NCBI GenBank assembly: GCA_012032555.1
Contig: JAAUSR010000017.1
Location: 17,800-81,799 of the forward strand
Origin: Thioploca sp.
GTDB taxonomy: Bacteria; Pseudomonadota; Gammaproteobacteria; Beggiatoales; Beggiatoaceae
Reading direction: 5' to 3'
DNA length: 64,000 bases
The notes beneath the pieces were generated by a model. It searched no databases and was not told the DNA's origin. It was given only the letters and a program-made list of their open reading frames with translations. This document shows positions 40,038-47,661 of this stretch, one piece after another. A program made the position numbers and the translations under genes. Numbering within the stretch: position 1 is the first letter of the stretch; every line of letters starts with the position of its first letter.

Positions 40038-41285
40038 TCATATAATCGGTGTAGCCACAGAGTACTGCGATAATTCCGGTAGCGGCGCAATAAAATCAGC
40101 AAATTCCGATTTATTCCGATCTTGGGCAAAAGCATGAGTGATTTTTTGGTGGTAATCGGAATCAGTTAATATTTCCAATAAATATTCCGCTGGATTTCGA
40201 TCCCGTGCTTCGGTAGCCGTGATTTTTTGAAAATACGAGGTTGCCTGTTGACTGGGTCCATAATAAGTTAGGCTACCTTCTTGATTCATCAAAAGTAAAT
40301 TATCAAAACGGTGATTAAATGTATCTCGGCTGGGTTGATGTATCGTGATAATCGTGGTTAATTCTTGCTGTTTGGTTAAGCGTTGCAGCAATTCCATGAT
40401 ATTATCGGCATCCACTGAAGATAGACCAGAAGTCGGCTCGTCAAGTAATAAAATCAGGGGCATTGCTATCAATTCATGAGCAAGGTTGGCTCGTTTTCTT
40501 TCACCACCACTTAACCCTCGAATTCCGGCTTGAATTGAACCAATAACCGTATGTAAAAACTTTTCTAAGCGCTGTTCTTCTTGAAAACCAAGACTTTGAG
40601 CGGTTTGATGAATCAGGTGATCCCGTATTTGGGTTTCTAAATGAATAAATTGCAAGCGGAGGCTGTAATCGAGAGATTGGTAAACGGTTAATTCGGGAAT
40701 CATCACATCATCTTGGGGAAGATAACCGAGCCATTCGCGTACTTGTCCATATTGTTGATGAACGGGGATAAATTCGTTGTGCTTATTAACCCAAACTTGA
40801 CCGCGATCGGGTAACCGATAGCCGCTGACTAAATCGAGTAAAGTACTTTTACCGCAACCTGCCGCTCCCATAATCGCGGTTATCGTACCCGGTTGAGCTT
40901 GTAAATAAGCACCGTTACAAATTAACTTGCTGGCAATGGAGTAATATAAAGGTGTCGTCGCTATCCCGACGCGGCAACGCCCACGAAATAACTGCGCATC
41001 AATTCCAATGGGCGTTTGACCCAATTTAATTTCATTCGGTTGGGAAGGAACTGGAATAATTTCTACCCACTTTTTTTTAGGCAAACGGTGATCATTAATA
41101 AAAATGCCCGCTGTGGAGGTCAAATCTTTTATAAATAACCGATCACGTACTCGCTTAAGAATCGCTTGTTTAGGGGTAATACTGGGTACTTCAGTGGGTG
41201 TTAACCGAATACCACAGGCTTTGCTACTCCCGATGAGAAGTTCAAAATCACCGCTTAACCCAATTGATTTATAATTTTTCTCCAT
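40038..41285 (-). CDS. FHA domain-ABCG-type ATPase without membrane domain
   Basis: Residues 5-100 have an FHA pattern: LLIGSSKACGIRL, the SITPKQAIL segment (the usual GR and SRxHA motifs are weak) and LTSTAGIFIND. Residues 115-345 are an ABC ATPase of the ABCG/White type: Walker A GAAGCGKSTL, Q-loop LPQDDV, signature GLSGGERKR, Walker B LILLLDEPTSGL, H-loop TIHQPSR. The ABCG-like transmembrane part that usually follows is absent and the C-terminal 70 residues have no hydrophobic stretch. Phospho-threonine-dependent control of an ABC exporter, or a non-transport role, is likely. It follows the MlaF-like gene by 81 bases on the same strand. Confidence 0.82.
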   Translation of the reverse strand: MEKNYKSIGLSGDFELLIGSSKACGIRLTPTEVPSITPKQAILKRVRDRLFIKDLTSTAGIFINDHRLPKKKWVEIIPVPSQPNEIKLGQTPIGIDAQLFRGRCRVGIATTPLYYSIASKLICNGAYLQAQPGTITAIMGAAGCGKSTLLDLVSGYRLPDRGQVWVNKHNEFIPVHQQYGQVREWLGYLPQDDVMIPELTVYQSLDYSLRLQFIHLETQIRDHLIHQTAQSLGFQEEQRLEKFLHTVIGSIQAGIRGLSGGERKRANLAHELIAMPLILLLDEPTSGLSSVDADNIMELLQRLTKQQELTTIITIHQPSRDTFNHRFDNLLLMNQEGSLTYYGPSQQATSYFQKITATEARDRNPAEYLLEILTDSDYHQKITHAFAQDRNKSEFADFIAPLPELSQYSVATPII

Positions 41286-41366
41286 AACTAATTAATAAAA
41301 TTAACTTTATTTTATAGTAACCCATTAATCTAACACAATAAAGCTTATTTATCTGGAACCTATTAT

Positions 41367-42140
41367 TTAGATAAGAGATGCCTTTGGTATGGCTCGTCCG
41401 CGTGGACCATGAAAATACGCTTGTAACCACGGATGATTTAATTGGAGCAATTCTGGAAGAGGTGCCACGGCGAAAACGCGTTTATCAGCTAATACTGCCA
41501 CGCGATCGGTTACTTTCCATAAAGAATCTAAGTCATGAGTAACAATAACTATTGTTAAACCTAATGATTCTTTTAAGCGAATAATCAAATCATCTAAGGC
41601 GTTGGCGCCAATGGGATCGAGACCGGCTGTCGGTTCATCTAAAAATAAAATCTCGGGATCAAGCGCCAGTGATCGAGCGACTGCTACCCGTTTAATCATG
41701 CCACCGCTGAGTTGAGCCGGATATTTATCTCCCGCATTAGCCGGTAATCCAACCAAAGCAATTTTAAAAGCTGCTAGCTCTTGAATGGATGATTTACTTA
41801 ACCGAGTATGTTCGTGTAAAGGTAATGCGACATTTTCGGCAACGGTCAATGAACTAAATAAAGCGCCATTTTGAAACATAACACCACAGCGGCGACGTAG
41901 CCATAAAGATTGCTTCTCGTTGAGATGGAGGACTTCTTGTCCTAGAACTTGAATTGAACCAGCGATCGGTTGTTCCAGTAAGATAATTTCTCGCAACAAG
42001 GTGGATTTACCAGTACCACTTCCACCAATTAAGGCAACAATTTCACCTCGGTGAATGGTAAGATTTAAATTATCATGAATAATAGCTGAACCAAATTGAG
42101 TACGCAGGTTGCTAATTTCTATAATGATTTCCAATGACAT
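41367..42140 (-). CDS. MlaF-like ABC transporter ATPase
   Basis: A 257-residue ATPase of the type that powers lipid transport between the membranes (Mla) or related MCE systems. Walker A GGSGTGKSTL, Q-loop FQNGALFSSLTVAENVALPL, signature LSGGMIKRVAVARSLA, Walker B EILFLDEPTAGLDPIG, H-loop VTHDLDS. The FQNGALF and LSGGM segments are typical of MlaF. The permease MlaE and MCE proteins MlaD are not adjacent; downstream lies the FHA-ABC gene instead, so the partner is elsewhere or the two ATPases serve an unusual complex. Confidence 0.85.
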   Translation of the reverse strand: MSLEIIIEISNLRTQFGSAIIHDNLNLTIHRGEIVALIGGSGTGKSTLLREIILLEQPIAGSIQVLGQEVLHLNEKQSLWLRRRCGVMFQNGALFSSLTVAENVALPLHEHTRLSKSSIQELAAFKIALVGLPANAGDKYPAQLSGGMIKRVAVARSLALDPEILFLDEPTAGLDPIGANALDDLIIRLKESLGLTIVIVTHDLDSLWKVTDRVAVLADKRVFAVAPLPELLQLNHPWLQAYFHGPRGRAIPKASLI

Positions 42141-42369
42141 ATTGTTACAAGTTAAGCCAGTATGATAGCGAGTAAAGTCGCTTTAAGGTTATCACTTAAA
42201 GATAGTCAATCGTTGAAAATTCAATCTATAGATTAAATAATTATTGGTAACCTATTGATATAAATAAGTTAGTTTTCTTTTAGTTAGCTAAAAGTTTCTT
42301 GATCTTTAATTTAAAATAACGTAATATAGAGTATCTTTCTCCAAAGGGAACTTTTCTCCTCTCTTTAGA

Positions 42370-42445
42370 GCCGGTATAGCTCAGCAGGTAGAGCACCTGA
42401 TTTGTAATCAGGGTGTCACGGGTTCGATTCCTGTTACCGGCTCCA
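42370..42445 (+). tRNA. tRNA-Thr (TGT)
   Basis: Acceptor GCCGGTA/TACCGGC, D-arm AGCTCAGCAGGTAGAGC, anticodon loop TTTGTAA with TGT, T-loop GGTTCGATTCC and an encoded CCA at 42443-42445. Reads ACA and related Thr codons. Confidence 0.97.
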
Positions 42446-42793
42446 TTTTTTGTTATATATTAGCTAAAAAATTCTGCTAAAGTAGTTTTTTCCGCGACTT
42501 TTCTCTCTGTCCAATAAAATTAATCACTTAAAGGTATATTCACCTGATTTTACTATCCAGCAGATAGTTTCGCTCTTCTCATCCTACAAGGTAGAAATTT
42601 TTCCTTTAGCGGTATTTATTTTGCTAAGGGGTAAGTTATTCTGACATCCGACTTCATCCCTGGTTAAGGGGGATGAATTAAACCACGATCGAAATTCGAT
42701 GAAATCCCGATCTAACCGCCTAATTTAACCCCCATTCAACCCTATTGAAGGTAGGAATGTCATCATAAATCAGGTTTTTTTAAAGGTTTAACT
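42446..42793. other. Intergenic region with a weak inverted repeat
   Basis: No gene. TGACATCC (42642) and GAATGTCA (ending 42762) face each other as degenerate ends of an old repeat, with GGTTAAGGGGGATGAA and TTTAACCCCCATTCAA inside. Nothing more is supported. Confidence 0.35.
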
Positions 42794-43282
42794 ATGAAAA
42801 ATTCTTTTTATTTTAATTCGCCTTCAATGACTAAAAGCCGGAATAGCACTCGTCTAGTATTTTTGCTGGTTTTATTATTAATGTTAATCAGTTATATTGC
42901 AATTCCTCAAGTAATCAATTCGGCTCCAATAGCAGCGGTTGAGAATTCAACCACACAAGTGGTTAAAGTCATTCCATTACCGGATTTGAATAAGATAAAA
43001 ATGGCCCAACAGCAAGTTGAATCTGAACAGGAGGTAGCCTATTTATTACACCAACAATATCTCGATCCTTTAGCGAAGTATATTGATATTAATCATCTTA
43101 ATGAAGCTAAAACTCCCTATGTTGAAAAAGTTAAAATGGAATTGACGCAAAGATGTAGCGAAGTTGAAAACCGCTATCAATCGATGAAAACTGCCCGGGT
43201 TACTTTAAGAAATCTGAAACAAAGCTATGGATATGCTTGCCCAGCCGTTGTGGAGCGTTTAACTAAAACTTTAAGCAAATAA
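42794..43282 (+). CDS. Membrane-anchored protein of unknown function
   Basis: Not recognised. The 162-residue product has one N-terminal hydrophobic segment (LVFLLVLLLMLISYIAIPQV, about residues 22-41) acting as signal anchor, then a periplasmic helical region with coiled-coil character (KIKMAQQQVESEQEVAYLLH, VKMELTQRCSEVENRYQSMK). Two cysteines occur (QRC and YAC). An alternative start at the second Met (residue 12) would give a tighter signal anchor. It lies alone, divergent from nothing, and converges on the big receptor-channel gene. Confidence 0.65.
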   Translation: MKNSFYFNSPSMTKSRNSTRLVFLLVLLLMLISYIAIPQVINSAPIAAVENSTTQVVKVIPLPDLNKIKMAQQQVESEQEVAYLLHQQYLDPLAKYIDINHLNEAKTPYVEKVKMELTQRCSEVENRYQSMKTARVTLRNLKQSYGYACPAVVERLTKTLSK

Positions 43283-43316
43283 TTTTAGCTCGATTGCGTA
43301 GCGTCTATGATAGCGG

Positions 43317-43389
43317 AACCAGGAGTTGCAACTTTTTGTTACCAAAAGGATTATTGGATAGTTGCGTGGTATCACTGCCATTAAGTTAA
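43317..43389. repeat. Repeat remnants between convergent genes
   Basis: A degraded copy of the 390-413 palindrome (AGGAGTTGCAAC, 43317-43340) is followed by a copy of GCCATTAAGTTAA (43377-43389) and a TCCTCCCTCTCC/GGAGAGGG hairpin. These are the same motifs found in the foldback elements elsewhere in the window. Confidence 0.5.
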
Positions 43390-43465
43390 GGACAATTCCT
43401 CCCTCTCCTGTTGAGGAGAGGGAATAGGGTTGAGGGTTAAACCGCTTGAGAAATCAACTGAATAG

Positions 43466-46400
43466 TTACTGTTTATCACCTAAGCCAAAGAAACTCTCAA
43501 TTCGGATGAGGAAGCGCTTATAAACGGCATCGGTTTCAACTTCAATATCATGTTGCTCATGGATTTGAGAGGTTGTTGATATCTGTCGCTGTGTTAAGAC
43601 TTTACTAATCATTTCAGATACTTCAGGTTCTTCTTCTATCAGCGGCTTAATATCGGTTTTCGTTAACTCAAACAGGTAGGTATCAACTAATGCCACCACT
43701 GTGGCTGTTCTATCTTCACCAGTTAACAGTGCCATTTCACCAAAGAAGTTTCCAGCACCGAGGCGTGCTACTTCTTTATTTTTTCCTTCTTCGGTCATTA
43801 CTTGGACACTAACTACCCCTTCGACAATAATAAATAAGGAATCTCCTCTATCTCCCTGTTTAACAATGGTTTCATGTGCAGAAGTGCGGTGACGACGAAT
43901 TCTTTCACTCAAATAAAATTTAGCTTTTTCCGAGAAGGGTTTAAAAATATCGATTTCTTGCAATAAAGTAATCGGTTTAGTCGCTTCTTCCCCACCACGT
44001 TCTTTAACACCTTTAAACCAATGAATTTCTTGACGTTGTACCGCCGGAGTAATGCCAGCACGATTAAGATGAAACCAAACTCGTGTCCAGACATCTTCTA
44101 ATATAAAGAATTTACTGGCATAATCATCCGCACAAAAGGCAATCCAATAACTGGCTGCCCATTCATTGATTCCCGTAAAAATAACGACCGGTTCAGGATC
44201 TTTCAGTACTTTCTCAGCAGACAACAGCGCATCGAGTAAAATTTTTTTCACTCTGGCTGGCGGATGCATCGGATGAACGTAAACGGTTGGCCATAACCAG
44301 AAAGTGTCATCCTGATAACAAAAATTAAGAATGGCTGATTCTGAAGCCATACTATTAGGTATACTCAAAATACAATCCGCTCGGTTTCTAATTCGGGTAG
44401 TTCGCCAAGTAATATCAACAATTTCACCTTCTTCAAATTCACCGATTTTTACCCAATCACCAATTCTAAAGGGCCTTTCTATATTAATGGCAATTCCAGA
44501 AAAGATATTAGAAATATTAATTTGAATAGCTAAACCAATAATCATAGCAATCACACCGGAAGTGGCTAAGATACTGGTTAATTGTTGTTCATAGACAAAG
44601 GCAATAATGCCAACTACCGCTAAAAAGTAAATCAGAAAAGCAAGAAATAAGCGCACAATATTGGGAATAAGACGACCGCTTTTTTCTTCTAATGGCGTCC
44701 AAATAAAACTTTCTGAGGCTAGATTTAACAAAAAGGCGGGGATAATCCACCATAAAATATCAAAAATCCGAATAATTGATTTGATTTCATAAATATCGAG
44801 TCGATCGGCCAGACCTTTTATTAAGAGAACCTCACCGGACAACAACAAAATAAAAGCTAAAATGGCTTGTAAAAACCAAATCAGTTTAGATAAGTGTCTA
44901 AACTTTCTAACCGTAATATTTAAGACTAAAATGACGATAATACTCGATATCATGAGATTATAAGCATATCGTTCTGGAATGGTTCCTCGCAAGGTAAATT
45001 CGTTTTTCTTAATTTCAATCCCAGCATTAAATCGAGAGTATTCAATTGTTCCACCTTGAACATTCAAATAATTAGGGTCACCTAAAGAGAACTTTTTAGC
45101 CACATCTTGAAAAAACCGAACTTGATCAAGCAACCAACCGCTAGCAGGACTAAGAACTTGACTTGCTTTCATCGTCTTTAATGGATCGTCTCCCATCCCT
45201 AATAAATCCGTTACATAAATCAGATTATTGCGGGTAAAATAACGATGGTGAAATTGAACGCCTAAAATATGTTGTTTATAGGCATATTGACTAGTTAAAA
45301 AATCAGCACGAAACCGACTTCTCACTTTATAAATATGATATTGAATTCTATCTTTTTCTCTGCTATCAATTAGTTTCATGATACCTTGAGTAGCTTTATC
45401 TGTGTTGACTTTATCCTTAGCCCCATCTTGTTGTGTTTCTTGTTTATTATCAATGAATTCCATTTCACCAATCCCATTAGAAAATTCAATTTGTTGTGGC
45501 TTAAATTCTGTTTCACTTTCGGTGTTACTACCCTGAAACCGAAACCATAAATCAAAATCTAAATTAAAGGTTAGGTTTTTAAGATCAAAGTCACTAATTT
45601 CATTGATTTTAATGCCAGTATAGACTACATTCGTTTTATACATGTATTTGTTATCAATGAGTAACACTCTTTCATCTTGTAAGGCTTGATCAAGATCACT
45701 AATTTCATTGGGATTTCTGACCACTTGGAATTGGGTTAAAGCGGAAATCAATTGTTTATTTTTGTAGACACCAATGACGACTGGTTTTTGAGCATTCCGA
45801 TTCTCATCAAAATAATTAAAACCGGTGGTTCCCTCTAACGCATCATGGCTATTGGTATAACTAGCTAACTTGTCACGAATTTTCTGGCGATCAATTGCTA
45901 ACGTGGTTGGTTCGCCTTTAATATCAGCTTCACTGATCGCTTTGACTAAAATTTCTGCAGTATCATAGGCATAGGCAGCTGACCAATCCGGTTCCACATG
46001 ATATTTCTGTCGGTAAGCCTCTTTAAAAAGTTGGGCTTTTTCATTAGCGGTATCAAACAACAAGGGAGTAGCAACGTAAATGTCATTGGTATAATGACCG
46101 GGATTCGCTTTTTCTTCCGCAAGATCATTAAAACCATCGACAAAGGTTTGCTCGGAAAAACTGGATTCGCCCAAAATTGGATTAGTAATGCCAGCCGCTT
46201 TAATCAATTTGACTAATTCAACACCTTCAGTTGCTTGAACGGATAAAAAAATGGCACCCGCTTGATCTTTATTGCGCTTTAGTTGCTCAACGATCTGAAT
46301 AAATTGTTCTTTTTGTTGAGGATTATTAGGTTCAAATGCCCATTTGTGTTGAACTTGCATTTGCAATTGGTCAGCAGTTTCTTCAAATACTTTGGCCAGA

Positions 46401-46966
46401 TAGGCACCATAAGCGGCAGTTTCGTGAATAATAGTAACTTGATTCAATTTTAGGATTTTATTGACATAATAGGCCAGAAATTGACCCGAGTCTTTCGTCG
46501 TATAAATATTTCTAAAATACCATTCATTTCCCTTAGTCACGCCGGGATCAACTGAGCCAGGCGTAATGGCCGGGATACCATATTTTTTATAGATTTCACC
46601 CCCGTTAGTAGAACAACTACTATACCAATGTCCTATCACCGCTAACACTTGGTTCTCCGAGACGATTCGTTGAGCCTCCTCTTTAGCCGTGGTACTGCAT
46701 TCATTTTTATCATCAAAGCGAATTAATTCAATTTTTTTGCCCTTGATTTTGTCTCTTTTTTTGTTGATTGTTTCAAAATAAAATTCTACCGCTCGTGCCA
46801 TCATTTGGCCGGCTGTCAGTTCAGTTTCACTTTTACCTTGTTCTGACATTGGCCCAATAAAAGCAACGTAAATCGTTTCTTCTTTGGGTTTGAAATAGCT
46901 TTGGTAAAACGCCACAATTAAAACAATTAAGATCAGCAGACCTAACATGATAATGTTGATTTTCAT
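43466..46966 (-). CDS. Receptor-channel fusion: periplasmic binding domain, beta-rich domain, MscS channel, cyclic-nucleotide domain
   Basis: 1166 residues in five parts. 1-25: membrane anchor (MLGLLILIVLIVAFYQ). 30-415: a type I periplasmic binding domain of the Leu/Ile/Val or ANF-receptor type (VAFIGPMSEQG, AVIGHWYSSCS, IPAITPGS, VTIIHETAAYG, DWSAAYAYDTAEILVKA). 440-665: a beta-rich extracellular domain resembling the ligand-binding sandwich of pentameric channels (LDFDLWFRF, RFRADFLTSQYAYKQ); this match is by pattern only. 668-800: four hydrophobic helices. 795-985: MscS pore and beta domain (GLAIQINISNIFSGIAINI, ERPFRIGDWVKIGEFEEG). 1005-1115: cNMP-binding domain (FFGEMALLTGEDRTATV). Ribosome site AGGTGGG. 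It should be an inner-membrane channel gated by ligand, tension and cyclic nucleotide. A paralogue lacking the last domain is upstream. Confidence 0.85.
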   Translation of the reverse strand: MKINIIMLGLLILIVLIVAFYQSYFKPKEETIYVAFIGPMSEQGKSETELTAGQMMARAVEFYFETINKKRDKIKGKKIELIRFDDKNECSTTAKEEAQRIVSENQVLAVIGHWYSSCSTNGGEIYKKYGIPAITPGSVDPGVTKGNEWYFRNIYTTKDSGQFLAYYVNKILKLNQVTIIHETAAYGAYLAKVFEETADQLQMQVQHKWAFEPNNPQQKEQFIQIVEQLKRNKDQAGAIFLSVQATEGVELVKLIKAAGITNPILGESSFSEQTFVDGFNDLAEEKANPGHYTNDIYVATPLLFDTANEKAQLFKEAYRQKYHVEPDWSAAYAYDTAEILVKAISEADIKGEPTTLAIDRQKIRDKLASYTNSHDALEGTTGFNYFDENRNAQKPVVIGVYKNKQLISALTQFQVVRNPNEISDLDQALQDERVLLIDNKYMYKTNVVYTGIKINEISDFDLKNLTFNLDFDLWFRFQGSNTESETEFKPQQIEFSNGIGEMEFIDNKQETQQDGAKDKVNTDKATQGIMKLIDSREKDRIQYHIYKVRSRFRADFLTSQYAYKQHILGVQFHHRYFTRNNLIYVTDLLGMGDDPLKTMKASQVLSPASGWLLDQVRFFQDVAKKFSLGDPNYLNVQGGTIEYSRFNAGIEIKKNEFTLRGTIPERYAYNLMISSIIVILVLNITVRKFRHLSKLIWFLQAILAFILLLSGEVLLIKGLADRLDIYEIKSIIRIFDILWWIIPAFLLNLASESFIWTPLEEKSGRLIPNIVRLFLAFLIYFLAVVGIIAFVYEQQLTSILATSGVIAMIIGLAIQINISNIFSGIAINIERPFRIGDWVKIGEFEEGEIVDITWRTTRIRNRADCILSIPNSMASESAILNFCYQDDTFWLWPTVYVHPMHPPARVKKILLDALLSAEKVLKDPEPVVIFTGINEWAASYWIAFCADDYASKFFILEDVWTRVWFHLNRAGITPAVQRQEIHWFKGVKERGGEEATKPITLLQEIDIFKPFSEKAKFYLSERIRRHRTSAHETIVKQGDRGDSLFIIVEGVVSVQVMTEEGKNKEVARLGAGNFFGEMALLTGEDRTATVVALVDTYLFELTKTDIKPLIEEEPEVSEMISKVLTQRQISTTSQIHEQHDIEVETDAVYKRFLIRIESFFGLGDKQ

Positions 46967-47164
46967 AACTTTTTACCCACCTTTTGTGCGTGCGTAATTA
47001 TTCATAATATCATCAAAATTTTACTTTTAGAGCGTTTAGATAACTATTTATTGGAATTATCACCCTTAATTTGGATGATAGGAATAAATAATAAGTTATC
47101 ACCGTAATTTTTAAAAAAGATTGGGTATAATAATAATTCATAATTATTGTTAGTTATAAAATTG

Positions 47165-47644
47165 CTATCCTTGTTTGACTGGGGAACGAGTGGATAGAAA
47201 TGGAGCAGCCGATCGAAAGGTTTCTTCAGGTTGTTCAAAAGGTGGCGTTTTACCCGTAAAAGCCTCATCATTTGTTCTCTCACCCTTAAAGATATAAATT
47301 TCTTGCCGCATAACAGCAGGTGCAATATCGGCACGATTTAAATGGAACCAAACTCGAGTCCAAATACTTTCTAAAATAAAGTATTTATCAGCATAATTAT
47401 CAGCACAAAATGCGATCCAATAAGTGGCTGCCCATTCGTTGATACCCGTAAAAATAACGATTGGTTCTGGATCGTGAAGAATTTTATCGGCTGAGAGTAA
47501 GGCATCTTGCAAAATTTTTTTAACCCGAAAAGGTGGATATTTAGGATGGACATAAACGGTTGGCCATAGCCAATAGACTTTTTGTGGATAATAAAAATTA
47601 ACAATAGCCGCTTCAGCCGCTTGAGAATTAGGAATACTAAGCAT
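47165..47644 (-). CDS. Receptor-MscS fusion paralogue, C-terminal part (3' of a frameshift)
   Basis: This 159-residue frame is the end of the MscS beta and C-terminal domains (MLSIPNSQAAEAAIVNFYYP, WPTVYVHPKYPPFRVKKIL, RVWFHLNRADIAPAVMRQE) and aligns with residues 865-985 of the paralogue at 43466. It ends with a short Ser/Pro tail (PFLSTRSPVKQG) in place of a cyclic-nucleotide domain. The bases 47645-47745, read in this frame, give FRIGDWIKIGKFDEGEVI as in the paralogue, so it is the continuation of the gene at 47662 after a missing base in CCTTTAG (CCCTTTAG in the paralogue). Confidence 0.75.
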   Translation of the reverse strand: MLSIPNSQAAEAAIVNFYYPQKVYWLWPTVYVHPKYPPFRVKKILQDALLSADKILHDPEPIVIFTGINEWAATYWIAFCADNYADKYFILESIWTRVWFHLNRADIAPAVMRQEIYIFKGERTNDEAFTGKTPPFEQPEETFRSAAPFLSTRSPVKQG

Positions 47645-47661
47645 ACAGCCGTCTCTTCTTT

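Noticed and set aside
41367..42140. Full Mla phospholipid transport operon
   Set aside because: Only an MlaF-like ATPase is present; MlaE, MlaD and MlaC are not in the neighbourhood.
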